Positions 18,071 through 27,054 are shown, numbered from the stretch's first letter. The stretch: DNA of 48,490 bases from an uncultured Arenicella sp. (GCA_937973905.1 CALJJR010000032.1:1-48490); one strand, 5' to 3'. The notes: generated by a model not told the origin, from the letters alone. Program-made: numbers and translations.

Positions 18071-19503
18071 CGGTTATTCACCAAGCTATTTACCGCGGAA
18101 ACAGCAACCACGTCGCACTCAACCTCACCCTTGCTGAGAGCGATTTGCAGGCGTTGACCCGCTGACAGCTGGGTTGCGTCACGGACAATATTTGCTTTTG
18201 AATCGCGCGCAACGGCAAAACCACGTTGTAAGGTACCCAGGGGGCTGACGATATCCAGTTGGCTGCCGAGTCCTGCATGCTTTTGCTCTAATATGCGTAA
18301 CTGTCGTTGCATTGCATTTTGCAGTTGGTGCTGAGACGCGATGGTTTTGCTCAAACTGGTTTTCAAATACCGAGTTGGTGTTTGTTGCATTAGTCGCTGA
18401 CGTTGACGATTAAATCGCGCCATTTGGTTATTTTGCGTGTTTCGGCTTGCCAATTGCAGCCGGTTGCTTAGCCTACTAATGTTGTGTTGCTGTATCGCCA
18501 GCTTATAACGTGGATGAGCAAGCCTGCTCGCGATTTGATCCGTCAATTGAGCGTGCATTTGTAGTTGTCGCTGAAAGCTATGGCGTAGGCGCTTAGCCAG
18601 GCTAATCATGGTGCCTTCCAAAACGGCTTTTTCCGGGCTGATTAATTCTCCAGCCGAGGTTGGTGTTGGAGCCCGTAAATCAGCTGCGAGGTCTGCGATG
18701 GTGATATCGACTTCATGGCCCACCGCACTGACAATCGGGATTGTGGCCGCATAGATATCGCGCGCCAGGCCCTCGTCATTGAAGCACCAGAGATCTTCCA
18801 TTGAGCCGCCGCCCCGGGTGAGCACTAAAACGTCGCAACGCCCATCTTGATGGGCATTGGCAAGAGCTTTTCGTAAGCTTTGCGCTGCGCCTTCGCCTTG
18901 CACGACAGCGGGGAAGAGGGTGACGGGGATACCTGGATGACGACGCGCCAAGGTAGTGAGTATGTCATGGACAGCCGCCCCGCTTGGCGAGGTGATAAGA
19001 CCAATGCGACGCGGGTGCGACGGAATAAGCTGCTTTGTTTCTGCGGCAAAAAGGCCCTCAGCCGCGAGCTTTTGTTTTAGTTCCTCAAATTGTCTTTGCA
19101 GTAGCCCGGCACCTGCATCTTCAATGTGTTGCACGATGCATTGCAAGTCGCCACGAGCTGTATAAACCGAGATCTTGGCTCTAACTTTGACCAGGTCACC
19201 AGCTTTGGGCACGTAGCGGCTTAAGCTGGCGCGATTGCGAAACATCGCACAGCGTAGTTGTGAACTTTCGTCCTTTAAGCTGAAATACAAATGGCCGGAG
19301 GCGGGTTTGCTCAGTGATGAGAGCTCGCCTTCTATCCAAATTTCAGGGTAGGAGCGCTCCATTAACTGGCGCATTTCGCCGACCAAATCGCTGACTGAGT
19401 AGATAGGGTGTGTGGCCACTGGAAGCGGTTCTTCGTGAGTGCATGGGGATTCTACAAGTATAAGCAAATACCAGCGAAATTCGCAGCTGCAAATTACTCT
19501 CAT
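18067..19503 (-). CDS. xseA: Exodeoxyribonuclease VII large subunit
   Basis: Large subunit of exonuclease VII, which degrades single-stranded DNA in both directions. An N-terminal OB-fold domain (IWIEGELSSLSKPASGHLYFSLKD) is followed by the catalytic region (GLITSPSGAAVHDI, RGGGSMEDLWCFNDE, VGHEVDITIADLAADLRAPTP) and a long coiled coil. The ATG at 19503 gives 478 residues. Compared with other XseA proteins the first 28 residues are extra, and the GTG at 19419 (ATHPIYSVSDL) may be the real start; neither has a good ribosome binding site. It is first in a coupled minus-strand run and divergent from the SRP RNA gene. Confidence 0.93.
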   Translation of the reverse strand: MRVICSCEFRWYLLILVESPCTHEEPLPVATHPIYSVSDLVGEMRQLMERSYPEIWIEGELSSLSKPASGHLYFSLKDESSQLRCAMFRNRASLSRYVPKAGDLVKVRAKISVYTARGDLQCIVQHIEDAGAGLLQRQFEELKQKLAAEGLFAAETKQLIPSHPRRIGLITSPSGAAVHDILTTLARRHPGIPVTLFPAVVQGEGAAQSLRKALANAHQDGRCDVLVLTRGGGSMEDLWCFNDEGLARDIYAATIPIVSAVGHEVDITIADLAADLRAPTPTSAGELISPEKAVLEGTMISLAKRLRHSFQRQLQMHAQLTDQIASRLAHPRYKLAIQQHNISRLSNRLQLASRNTQNNQMARFNRQRQRLMQQTPTRYLKTSLSKTIASQHQLQNAMQRQLRILEQKHAGLGSQLDIVSPLGTLQRGFAVARDSKANIVRDATQLSAGQRLQIALSKGEVECDVVAVSAVNSLVNNR

Positions 19504-19540
19504 TTGGATAGTTTCAGTAGGCTTAGGGAATATCGTCCGA

Positions 19541-19546
19541 TATAAT
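19541..19546 (+). promoter_or_regulatory. -10 element of the SRP RNA gene
   Basis: A perfect TATAAT ends 6 nt before the predicted 5' end of the 4.5S RNA at 19553. I see no convincing -35 at the right spacing. Confidence 0.7.
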
Positions 19547-19552
19547 CCGTGC

Positions 19553-19664
19553 GGCGATGGCGGTTGGCCACTTCAGTGACGAGAACCAGCAAACCCGGTC
19601 AGGTCCGGAAGGAAGCAGCCGTAGTTGGAGATACGGGTGCTGGAGATCGGTCACCGTCGTCGTC
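19553..19664 (+). ncRNA. ffs: Signal recognition particle 4.5S RNA
   Basis: The RNA part of the bacterial signal recognition particle, which binds Ffh and targets membrane proteins to FtsY and SecYEG. The invariant core GGTCAGGTCCGGAAGGAAGC begins at 19598. The flanks form the long hairpin: bases from 19553 (GGCGATGG...) pair with bases ending at 19664 (...CCGTCGTCGTC) with a few G-U pairs and one bulge, giving about 112 nt. It lies before dnaX, as in many gammaproteobacteria. Confidence 0.95.
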
Positions 19665-19710
19665 ACTTTCTCAGAATACGCCCTATGTTCAATGCGCCTA
19701 AGGGCCATAT

Positions 19711-19735
19711 CGGAGCTTCTACTCGGAGCTTCTAC
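19711..19735. repeat. Short tandem repeat between ffs and dnaX
   Basis: CGGAGCTTCTAC occurs at 19711-19722 and again at 19724-19735, a 13-bp period. Nothing suggests a function; it looks like a small slippage duplication. Confidence 0.5.
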
Positions 19736-19825
19736 AATCGTGATAGCTGTCTCTAAAACGAGCTACGGTGATCATTTCTGAGCTTAACTGGGGTTACAAC
19801 TATTTTTTTATCAGCAAAATAAATC

Positions 19826-21616
19826 ATGGCTTACTTAGCTCTAGCGCGTAAATGGCGACCTCGGTCTTTCCAAGAAGTGGTTGGCCAAAGCCATGTTGTG
19901 AAGGCACTTTCTAATGCATTGGACAGCGGCAGGGTGCACCATGCTTATCTCTTCACAGGCACGCGCGGAGTAGGTAAAACGACGCTCGCTAGAATCTTTG
20001 CGAAATCACTGAACTGTGAAACGGGAACCAGCGCTGAACCATGTCAGCAGTGCAATACTTGTTTATCGGTCGATGAAGGACGGTTTATCGACTTGATTGA
20101 AGTGGATGCGGCTTCCAGAACTAAAGTTGATGACACCCGAGAACTTTTAGAAAACGTTCAATACGCCCCCACTGCGGGAAAATACAAAGTTTATTTGATC
20201 GACGAAGTTCACATGCTCTCGGGGCACAGTTTTAATGCGCTCTTAAAAACCCTGGAAGAGCCTCCCGAACATGTTAAGTTTTTGTTCGCGACGACCGATC
20301 CGCAAAAGTTGCCGGTGACCGTCTTGTCTCGATGTCTGCAATTCAATTTGCGCGCCATGCGGCCTGAGCAGGTTGAGAACCAACTGATTAAAATACTCGA
20401 GCAAGAGCAAATCGACTATCAAATATCAGCCGTTCAGGCTCTCGCCAAGGCCGCTGATGGGAGTATGCGCGATGGCTTGAGTTTGCTCGATCAAGCGATT
20501 GCTCAAAGTACTGGCGAGATTTCCCAGCAGGAAGTATCAGGGATGCTGGGTACGATCAAACAAGAACACTCCAATGCTTTAATGCAAGCTTTGATCGCGC
20601 AAGATGCAACGGCAATCACCAATGTTATTGCAGACATGGCCGATCATGCTGTTGACTTTGAAGCGGCCTTAGACGAACTCCTAGTCGAACTATACAATGT
20701 GTCACTTGCGCAGGTTGCTCCTGTGGCGCTGGTGGCAAAAGGTCTTGATGAAGCAGATTACGCGCAGCGAGCGGGTAGCATGAGTCCGGAAACTGTGCAG
20801 CTTTACTATCAAATTGGTTTGCATGGTAAGAAGGATATCAATTTTGCACCGAGTTCGCGGGTGGGGTTTGAAATGACTTTACTAAGAATGTTGGTGTTTG
20901 AACCTGGACCCGAGAGCGGCAGCAGCGAAATTGGTTCTCATAAGGTGAGCGAATCAATTCCAGAGCAGGGGCTATCCACTGCTACGATGCCTGTGTCGAA
21001 GACTAGGCTTGAAGCGGTCGCTCGCGATCAGGCAGCAAGTCCGCCGCCAGTTACATCAGATCCAGATTCTCAGACGGACGTTCCACAAACAGATGTCTCT
21101 GCACCACCGGTAGCGCCACCACCAGTAGAAAACCATGCGCAGCCTTCGCCCGTTAGCACAACGGCCCCGTCCCAAGCGGCTAATGCAGAGGGCGGCAATG
21201 AGGCTGCCACGCCAAGCGCTGCCATGGTTCTGGCGGGGCATAACGAATGGGGAGCGATGGTGGAGCAATCGCAGTTGATTGGCTTGACCAGACAACTAGC
21301 GATGAACTGTGCCTGCGAGCGACTCCATGAAGACCGTATTGAATTGACGTTGGCGCCAAAATTACAGCATTTAAACAAACCAGAGCGCATCGACGAAATT
21401 AAGCAGGAGCTGAGCCGCATGAGTGGTCGAGAGTTCGTTGTAGATTTGTTAATGGAGCAGTCAGAAACTGAGACTCCGGCTGAATGTTTAGAACGTTTGG
21501 GGGTGGAACAAACTGCGCAGCTAAAAGCCGAGATTGAGCAACAACCTGGTGTTAAGGCCTTGATGTCTGAGTTTGGCGCCTCCATAGTTGATCAGAGCGT
21601 TAAACCCGCTGACTAG
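19826..21616 (+). CDS. dnaX: DNA polymerase III subunits gamma and tau
   Basis: Clamp-loader ATPase of the replicative polymerase. Walker A GTRGVGKT is at 45-52, the zinc-binding cysteines at 64, 73, 76 and 79, the DEVH box follows in VYLIDEVHML, and the sensor/arginine-finger segment LSRCLQF comes after. A Pro/Ala/Ser-rich linker (about 370-460) separates the clamp loader from a C-terminal tau-like domain. At 596 residues it is a typical tau length. I see no A-rich slippery heptamer like the one that makes gamma in E. coli, so a shorter product, if any, would need another mechanism. Confidence 0.96.
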   Translation: MAYLALARKWRPRSFQEVVGQSHVVKALSNALDSGRVHHAYLFTGTRGVGKTTLARIFAKSLNCETGTSAEPCQQCNTCLSVDEGRFIDLIEVDAASRTKVDDTRELLENVQYAPTAGKYKVYLIDEVHMLSGHSFNALLKTLEEPPEHVKFLFATTDPQKLPVTVLSRCLQFNLRAMRPEQVENQLIKILEQEQIDYQISAVQALAKAADGSMRDGLSLLDQAIAQSTGEISQQEVSGMLGTIKQEHSNALMQALIAQDATAITNVIADMADHAVDFEAALDELLVELYNVSLAQVAPVALVAKGLDEADYAQRAGSMSPETVQLYYQIGLHGKKDINFAPSSRVGFEMTLLRMLVFEPGPESGSSEIGSHKVSESIPEQGLSTATMPVSKTRLEAVARDQAASPPPVTSDPDSQTDVPQTDVSAPPVAPPPVENHAQPSPVSTTAPSQAANAEGGNEAATPSAAMVLAGHNEWGAMVEQSQLIGLTRQLAMNCACERLHEDRIELTLAPKLQHLNKPERIDEIKQELSRMSGREFVVDLLMEQSETETPAECLERLGVEQTAQLKAEIEQQPGVKALMSEFGASIVDQSVKPAD

Positions 21617-21656
21617 TCAGTGTTTAGAGAATAGTTAAGAAAGTTAAGGTGTTTAT

Positions 21657-21983
21657 ATGAAAGGTGGCTTAGGCAATATCATGAAGCAAGCGCAAGCGAT
21701 GCAAGAGAACATGCAGAAGGCGCAGGCTGAATTAGCCAGTTTGGAAGTAACCGGCGAAGCAGGTGGTGGCATGGTGCGCCTCACGATGACCTGTCGCCAT
21801 GATGTTAAAAGCGTACAGATTGACCCCGAATTGATGGGTGACCCTGAAGATCGAGAAATATTGGAAGACTTGGTTGCCGCGGCCATGAATGACGCGGTTC
21901 GCAAAGTCGAGAAAACCACCGAAGACAAAATGGCGGGTTTAACCGGCGGGCTCAATATCCCAGGGATGAAAATGCCGTTCTAA
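21657..21983 (+). CDS. ybaB: YbaB/EbfC family nucleoid-associated protein
   Basis: Small DNA-binding dimer of about 108 residues. The pattern [19 protein letters not shown] at the start, the [23 protein letters not shown] centre and a Met/Gly-rich end ([11 protein letters not shown]) are diagnostic. It sits between dnaX and recR, the conserved trio. The family binds DNA without strong specificity; its exact role is not settled. Confidence 0.95.
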   Translation: MKGGLGNIMKQAQAMQENMQKAQAELASLEVTGEAGGGMVRLTMTCRHDVKSVQIDPELMGDPEDREILEDLVAAAMNDAVRKVEKTTEDKMAGLTGGLNIPGMKMPF

Positions 21984-21998
21984 GCGGCTTGCTTGTTG

Positions 21999-22595
21999 AT
22001 GGATAATTCTCCCGCGATTGAGGCTCTAAAGGTGGCACTTAAAGCGCTGCCAGGAGTAGGCCCGAAAAATGCACAGCGCATGGCCTTTCATTTATTGGAG
22101 CGTGATCGTGAGGGAGCGAGCGCAATCGCCCAAGCTTTACAGAACGCACTGGCCAAAGTGCAGTCTTGTGAACGTTGCAACACGTTTTGCGAGAGCGAGG
22201 TGTGCAAAATATGCAGCTCTGACAAACGTAAGAAAAACTTGTTGTGCGTGGTGGAAACGCCAGCTGATCTAGAAGCGTTGGAACAAGTTGGCGCCTATGA
22301 GGGCGTGTATTTCGTGTTGATGGGCCGCCTCTCGCCATTAGAAGGGGTAGGGCCTGACAAATTGGCGTTCAAGAAGCTTGCAGAACTCGTCGCAAGCGCT
22401 GATATTTCTGAGGTTGTGATAGCCACCAATATTACCCCTGAAGGGGAAGCGACGGCAGATTATACTCAACAGTTGCTGGCCCCTTATGATTTAACAGTTT
22501 CACGACTGGCACGAGGCGTTCCCGTAGGTGGAGAGCTCGAATATATGGATCAGCGAACTCTGGCCGCCGCATTTAAAGATCGTCGACCAACTTAA
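21999..22595 (+). CDS. recR: Recombination protein RecR
   Basis: Ring-forming DNA-binding protein that works with RecO and RecF to load RecA at gaps. The 198 residues have the N-terminal helix-hairpin-helix LKALPGVGPKNAQRMAFHLL. The four-cysteine zinc motif follows (CERCNTFCESEVCKIC region), then the Toprim domain with CVVETPADLEALE and the Walker-like GRLSPLEGVGP. ATG 21999 gives the family start; two in-frame TTG codons lie just upstream. Confidence 0.96.
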   Translation: MDNSPAIEALKVALKALPGVGPKNAQRMAFHLLERDREGASAIAQALQNALAKVQSCERCNTFCESEVCKICSSDKRKKNLLCVVETPADLEALEQVGAYEGVYFVLMGRLSPLEGVGPDKLAFKKLAELVASADISEVVIATNITPEGEATADYTQQLLAPYDLTVSRLARGVPVGGELEYMDQRTLAAAFKDRRPT

Positions 22596-22635
22596 GGTCG
22601 ATGAATAATTACATCACAGATTAGGAGAATGGCGC

Positions 22636-23190
22636 GTGCCACCTAGCCACAATGCATTAGTTTGGATGGACCTTGAAATGACTGGGTTGGATCCCGAACA
22701 CGATCGAATTATCGAAATGGCCACCATCATCACTGACGGCGATCTGCGCACGATTGCTGAGGGGCCAGTTTTGGTGATTCATCAATCCGATGAAATGCTC
22801 GACGGTATGGATGAGTGGAATACCCGCACGCATAACCGAACTGGCCTGGTCCAGAAAGTAAAAATGTCGCGCGTGACAGAACGACAAGCTGAAATTGAGA
22901 CCTTAGATTTTATCCAACGTCATACGCTTAAGAATCGTGCGCCGTTGTGCGGCAATTCGATCTGTCAAGATCGTCGGTTTTTATACCGATATATGCCAGA
23001 GTTGAGTGAGTGGCTACATTATCGGAATGTGGATGTCAGCTCATTTAAAGAAGTGGCGAGGCATTGGGCGCCGAGTATTTTAGATGGGTTTGAAAAGCGT
23101 GCCAGCCATCAGGCACTGGACGACATTAAAGAGTCGATCGAAGAATTACGATATTATCGTAATAACTTGATCAATCTCGACAGCAATTAG
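22636..23190 (+). CDS. orn: Oligoribonuclease
   Basis: DEDDh-family 3'-5' exoribonuclease that degrades short RNAs, including the linear dinucleotide left from c-di-GMP breakdown. Catalytic residues fit the E. coli numbering: D12, E14, D112, H158 and D163. The GTG at 22636 is chosen because AGGAG at 22623-22627 lies 8 nt upstream and the product then begins MPPSHNALVWMDLEMTGL. It is convergent with queG, only 7 bp apart. Confidence 0.96.
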   Translation: MPPSHNALVWMDLEMTGLDPEHDRIIEMATIITDGDLRTIAEGPVLVIHQSDEMLDGMDEWNTRTHNRTGLVQKVKMSRVTERQAEIETLDFIQRHTLKNRAPLCGNSICQDRRFLYRYMPELSEWLHYRNVDVSSFKEVARHWAPSILDGFEKRASHQALDDIKESIEELRYYRNNLINLDSN

Positions 23191-23197
23191 GCAAACG

Positions 23198-24295
23198 TTA
23201 GCCCTCAGCTTGATCAGCTTGCTTGGCGTATTGTTCGCTCAAGGCCCAACCAATGTGTTCGTCAACAAGATCACTGCTGGTACCTAAGCGAGCTTGCAAA
23301 GACTCTATAATTTCTTGGGAATAGGGCGCGTTGCCTAATCCGACTGCTAAGTTCCGCAGCCAAGATTGATGCCCGATGCGGCGTATGGCTGAGCCTTCAG
23401 TTTTGCTCAGAAAAGTATCTTCATCCCAGGCAAAGAGCGCTAATAGCTGTCTGTCATGCAAATCTTTGCGTGGTTTGAAATCGTCCTCTCGCGAGGATTG
23501 TGCGAATTTGTTCCAGGGGCAAAATAACTGGCAGTCGTCGCAGCCGTAGACGCGATTGCCAATACTGCTCCGAAACTCTTGCGGAATTTCACCTTTAAGT
23601 TCGATAGTGAGGTACGAGATACACTTGCGTGCGTCTAATTCGTAAGGCGCGACAATCGCCTGTGTTGGGCACACCTCTATACACCGCTGGCAACTGCCGC
23701 AATGATTGCTTGCTATCTCGTCGGTGGGAAGTTCTACGTCGAGGAAAAGTTCGCCTAAGAAGAACCATGAGCCGGTCTTGCTGTCTAACAGGTTCGTATG
23801 CTTGCCGATCCAGCCTAGGCCGCTTTTTTCAGCCAGCGCCTTCTCTAATACTGGTGCGCTGTCGGAAAACACGCGGTAGCCAATCGGGCCGATTCGAGCT
23901 TCGATTTTCGTCGCGAGTTTCTTCAATTTGGCGCGCATCACCTTGTGGTAATCACGGCCCAATGCGTAGCGAGAGATGTAAGCAATATCGCCTTGCTCGA
24001 GAACATTTTCAGCATTCTGTATATCTGTGGGAGCGTAGTCCAACCGTGCAGTAATGACGCTTAAGGTGCCGGGAACCAATTCCTGCGGGCGGCTACGTTT
24101 GCTTCCATGACGTTGCATGTACTCCATTTCGCCATGTCGATTAAGTTCTAGCCAGCGGTTTAAGTGATCTTCGTGTTCGCTGAGTCCGAGATCTGCTATG
24201 CCGACAGCGTCGAACCCCAATTCGGCTCCCCATTGTTTGATATCGTTGGCGAGGATCTCCCGTTCAGTATGGTTGATTGTTGGGGGTGATGTCAT
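23198..24295 (-). CDS. queG: Epoxyqueuosine reductase QueG
   Basis: Cobalamin and Fe-S dependent reductase that carries out the last step of queuosine synthesis at tRNA position 34. Two ferredoxin-like cysteine sets are visible, CGSCQRCIEVCP and CDDCQLFCPWNK. The N-terminus after ATG 24295 reads MTSPPTINHTEREILANDIKQWG, close to family members, giving 365 residues; Met codons at 24310 and 24334 would add short extensions. It is divergent from tsaE and convergent with orn. The NAD(P)HX epimerase/dehydratase gene found between queG and tsaE in E. coli is absent. Confidence 0.95.
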   Translation of the reverse strand: MTSPPTINHTEREILANDIKQWGAELGFDAVGIADLGLSEHEDHLNRWLELNRHGEMEYMQRHGSKRSRPQELVPGTLSVITARLDYAPTDIQNAENVLEQGDIAYISRYALGRDYHKVMRAKLKKLATKIEARIGPIGYRVFSDSAPVLEKALAEKSGLGWIGKHTNLLDSKTGSWFFLGELFLDVELPTDEIASNHCGSCQRCIEVCPTQAIVAPYELDARKCISYLTIELKGEIPQEFRSSIGNRVYGCDDCQLFCPWNKFAQSSREDDFKPRKDLHDRQLLALFAWDEDTFLSKTEGSAIRRIGHQSWLRNLAVGLGNAPYSQEIIESLQARLGTSSDLVDEHIGWALSEQYAKQADQAEG

Positions 24296-24355
24296 AATCC
24301 ACGCAATCATAACGCTTATTAACTGGCTCACCAATCGTGAGTTTGAGTACGTTCT

Positions 24356-24841
24356 ATGTCAGCTTTATTAGCGGAATTTGAATCTGGCTCGCTCGAACAG
24401 ACACAATCCATTGCCGGCACGATTTACCCCATGCTGCAGTGGCCTGCATGCGTCTATCTTTGCGGGGACATGGGAGCGGGTAAAACAACACTCTCTCAGG
24501 CATTGATCGCTGCCGCTGGTTATCAGGGGGCGGTAACCAGCCCAACCTATAATCTGATTCACGAGTACCCAGTTGAGATCGAGCCAGCTGCAAGCGCAAA
24601 TAGCGAACAAGTTAGTGTTGGTGGAACGATTTACCATATGGATTTGTATCGTTTAAACGATCCAGAAGAGCTTGAATTCTTGGGAGTTGCTGACCTCTGG
24701 TCTGCCCGAAGCTTGTTTCTAGTAGAGTGGCCTGAACGGGCAAAGGGAATTCTGCAAGAGCCACATTACGTGGTAGAAATTTCCAAAAAATACGCCAAAA
24801 CCGAAGAAGTTAGGAATATTCATATTTATCAGACTTTTTAA
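24356..24841 (+). CDS. tsaE: tRNA t6A biosynthesis ATPase TsaE
   Basis: ATPase partner of TsaB and TsaD in making N6-threonylcarbamoyladenosine at tRNA position 37. The P-loop GDMGAGKTT is at 37-45, followed by SPTYNLIHEY and the YHMDLYRL motif of the family. The 161 residues match the normal length. It starts the plus-strand series that goes on to the amidase and mutL, but a 387-bp gap separates them. Its product supplies the substrate for MtaB encoded upstream in this window. Confidence 0.95.
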   Translation: MSALLAEFESGSLEQTQSIAGTIYPMLQWPACVYLCGDMGAGKTTLSQALIAAAGYQGAVTSPTYNLIHEYPVEIEPAASANSEQVSVGGTIYHMDLYRLNDPEELEFLGVADLWSARSLFLVEWPERAKGILQEPHYVVEISKKYAKTEEVRNIHIYQTF

Positions 24842-24847
24842 CATTCG

Positions 24848-24875
24848 TTGACATACAGTCCAGTAACTCTATGAC
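24848..24875 (+). promoter_or_regulatory. Strong sigma-70-like promoter in the tsaE/amidase gap
   Basis: A consensus -35 TTGACA (24848-24853) is followed by TATGAC (24870-24875) at 16-bp spacing; ATGACA is the 17-bp alternative. It starts 7 bp after the tsaE stop and points to the amidase 350 bp away. Confidence 0.5.
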
Positions 24876-24896
24876 ATACTCCGCCGCGAGATTGAC

Positions 24897-25044
24897 CCAA
24901 AACGATTGATTTTTTATCGGTTTGGCGTTAACTCCCAAAGACTTACCCTCCTTTGGGCCGGAAGAATTGTTAGATGAATCTTCTTTCGACCGGCATCCTG
25001 AGCTGGGCTAGCGTTTCCCCATCCCCTTTTCGCTGGTCCAGCTC
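24897..25044 (+). other. Multi-hairpin segment, candidate structured RNA or long leader
   Basis: The 387-bp gap 24842-25228 has no credible gene. Four stems follow the promoter. The first is 24897-24906 with 24916-24925 (10 bp, one mismatch). The second is CCCAAAG 24934-24940 with 24951-24957. The third joins 24957-24961 to 24990-24994 and encloses an inner AAGA(A)TT/AATCTT stem. The fourth is a 14-bp stem, 25000-25013 with 25031-25044, perfect if two G-U pairs are allowed. Those wobbles would be mismatches on the minus strand, so the plus-strand RNA is the likely molecule. I do not recognise RNase P RNA, 6S RNA, tmRNA or a riboswitch. No clear terminator follows, which favours a leader of the amidase gene. 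Confidence 0.5.
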
Positions 25045-25228
25045 TCTTCAGTAGGGTGCAGCTAGTTCTCTGCGCTAAAATCTCCCAGTTTCGCGTGTTT
25101 TTCAACGTTGCGGTGGCTAAAAATTGCGCCCGGCGGCCGCTATAGATTGACGCTGTTGTAATGTTCTTCAAATCTATTCGCAAACCTGTTGTAATTGGGC
25201 TAGACCAAGTTCTGTTCGCTCCATTTAC

Positions 25229-27043
25229 GTGATTAAAAATACCAGCCGTCCCCAGCGCCAATCTTGGCCTGCGATTGCGCCGCGCGTAATGAGCATTTTG
25301 GTGCTCATAACATTCTGTTGGCTGGCGACTCTATTCGCATCGGCTCAGGCAAATTCTCCAGCAAGCCTTAATCAGGTTGAGCAGTTACGACTCTGGCATT
25401 CACCGGATCGCACACGCATCGTTTTTGACGTGAGCGAGGGCGTGAAGCATCGCATGTTTACGCTGGATAACCCGCTACGCTTAGTCGTAGACATCGAAAA
25501 TGCGAACTTGTCGCAAAAACTACCGAACTTAGATTTTGCAAATCCGCATATCGCGAATATTCGTAGTGGTCGTCCGACTAGTGATCAGTTGCGTTTCGTG
25601 TTTGAGCTTAAGAAAACTCTTAAACCAAATGACTTTATTCTCTCGCCCAACGAGTTGTATGGGCATCGTTTGGTGGTTGACCTCGAGGACTTTCAGTCCG
25701 CGTCTACTAACACGATGTCCACTGCCGTTGAAAGGGTGGCGATTAAAGCACCGGATGTCGGAAATTTACCTTTTCTCATCGCAGTTGACGCTGGCCATGG
25801 CGGAGAAGATCCCGGTGCTTTGGGTTATCGCGGTAGTCGTGAAAAGAAGATTACGTTGCAGATCGCCAAAAAACTGGTCGACAGAATAAATTCAGACCCA
25901 ACTATGCGCGCCTTCTTGGTGCGTGAGGGCGACTACTATATAAAGCTGCATCGTCGACGCGAGCTCGCACGAGAGAGCAACGCCGATATGTTTATTTCAA
26001 TTCATGCTGATGCTTTTACTAAAGCCTCCGCGAGTGGGTTTTCAGTATTTGCCCTGTCTCAAAGCGGTGCCACCAGCGCTATGGCTAGTGCGCTCGCCGA
26101 GAAAGAAAACGCATCTGACTTAATCGGGGGAGTTAGCCTGGCGGATAAAGATGAGGTGTTGGCAAAGGTGCTGGTTGATCTTTCGATGACCAATACGATC
26201 TCTGAGAGTGTTAATTTTGGCGGGCGTGTGCTTAAAGAGCTGGGAAAGCTCGGTAAACTTCACTCAAAACGAGTGGAACAGGCCGGCTTCGCGGTATTAA
26301 AGTCACCGGACATACCTTCCGTGCTGATTGAAACCGGGTTCATTACTAACCCGCAAGAAGAACAACGTTTGCGCAGCTCGAGTTTTCAATCCAAGCTGGC
26401 ATCAGCGCTCTATACGGCAATCAAGGACTATCGCGGCCAAGTACCATTTCGTACTTCAGCTAGGTATGCCTCGGCAACTAATAGCACTGCCAGTTCTGGA
26501 TCAAACGATGTCTATCAAAGCCTCGTTAAACCACTCAAGCCCGCATTCCATAAGGTGGTGCGCGGTGACTCTTTATCTAAAATTGCTGAGCGTTATCGTA
26601 CTTCTGTAGCACGCTTGAAGAGTCTTAACGGCCTAAAGAATAACACTGTCGTGCTGGGCCAGCGCCTCAAGATTCCCGGTGGCAGTTCTGGGAGTATTAG
26701 CTCGAGTAGAATTTCATCAGCCAAGCCTGTTGTCCGGCCCAGCTACCATACAGTTCGTCGTGGTGATTCATTGTCTAAGATATCGTCTAGATACAATGTC
26801 ACCATTAGCGCGTTGAAGAGATTGAATAATCTCTCAAAAAACACGGTCTACGTGGGGCAAAAGCTGAAACTCCCGGGTGGTTCAGCTGCCATCGCCAGTA
26901 AGCCACGAGTTCATGTCGTTAAAAGAGGCGACACCTTGTCCGAAATTGCTGAGCGGTATGGTGCCAGTATGCGGCAAATTATGCGCGCCAACTCAATGCG
27001 CTCTCGCACCGTTCAGCTTGGCCAAAAGCTGAAGATTCCATAG
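25229..27043 (+). CDS. amiC: N-acetylmuramoyl-L-alanine amidase, AMIN + Amidase_3 + three LysM
   Basis: Periplasmic zinc amidase that cuts peptide stems from peptidoglycan during septum splitting. Order of parts: signal segment (about 21-40), AMIN domain (about 48-155), Amidase_3 catalytic domain (about 182-402) and three LysM wall-binding repeats at about 440-483, 506-549 and 561-604. Zinc ligands are H190 (DAGHGG), E205 and H259 (SIHAD); the catalytic glutamate is E368 (IETGF). The GTG at 25229 is the longest start; ATG 25289 would still leave the hydrophobic segment. Position before mutL matches amiB of E. coli and Pseudomonas, so amiB is an equally valid name. Three LysM repeats is on the high side. 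Confidence 0.94.
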   Translation: MIKNTSRPQRQSWPAIAPRVMSILVLITFCWLATLFASAQANSPASLNQVEQLRLWHSPDRTRIVFDVSEGVKHRMFTLDNPLRLVVDIENANLSQKLPNLDFANPHIANIRSGRPTSDQLRFVFELKKTLKPNDFILSPNELYGHRLVVDLEDFQSASTNTMSTAVERVAIKAPDVGNLPFLIAVDAGHGGEDPGALGYRGSREKKITLQIAKKLVDRINSDPTMRAFLVREGDYYIKLHRRRELARESNADMFISIHADAFTKASASGFSVFALSQSGATSAMASALAEKENASDLIGGVSLADKDEVLAKVLVDLSMTNTISESVNFGGRVLKELGKLGKLHSKRVEQAGFAVLKSPDIPSVLIETGFITNPQEEQRLRSSSFQSKLASALYTAIKDYRGQVPFRTSARYASATNSTASSGSNDVYQSLVKPLKPAFHKVVRGDSLSKIAERYRTSVARLKSLNGLKNNTVVLGQRLKIPGGSSGSISSSRISSAKPVVRPSYHTVRRGDSLSKISSRYNVTISALKRLNNLSKNTVYVGQKLKLPGGSAAIASKPRVHVVKRGDTLSEIAERYGASMRQIMRANSMRSRTVQLGQKLKIP

Positions 27044-27054
27044 CTATTCTGGCC

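Noticed and set aside
19557-19781. Coding frame over the SRP RNA
   Set aside because: The segment matches the 4.5S RNA core and fold; the frame is incidental.
19826-21616. Programmed frameshift in dnaX giving gamma, as in E. coli
   Set aside because: I found no A-AAA-AAG-like slippery heptamer in the relevant part of the gene.
24842-25228. RNase P RNA, 6S RNA or tmRNA
   Set aside because: None of their invariant core sequences is present on either strand.
24914-25261. 115-codon frame on the minus strand across the tsaE-amidase gap
   Set aside because: It runs over the amidase start, overlaps strong hairpins, has no ribosome binding site and its product has no recognisable domain or protein-like pattern.
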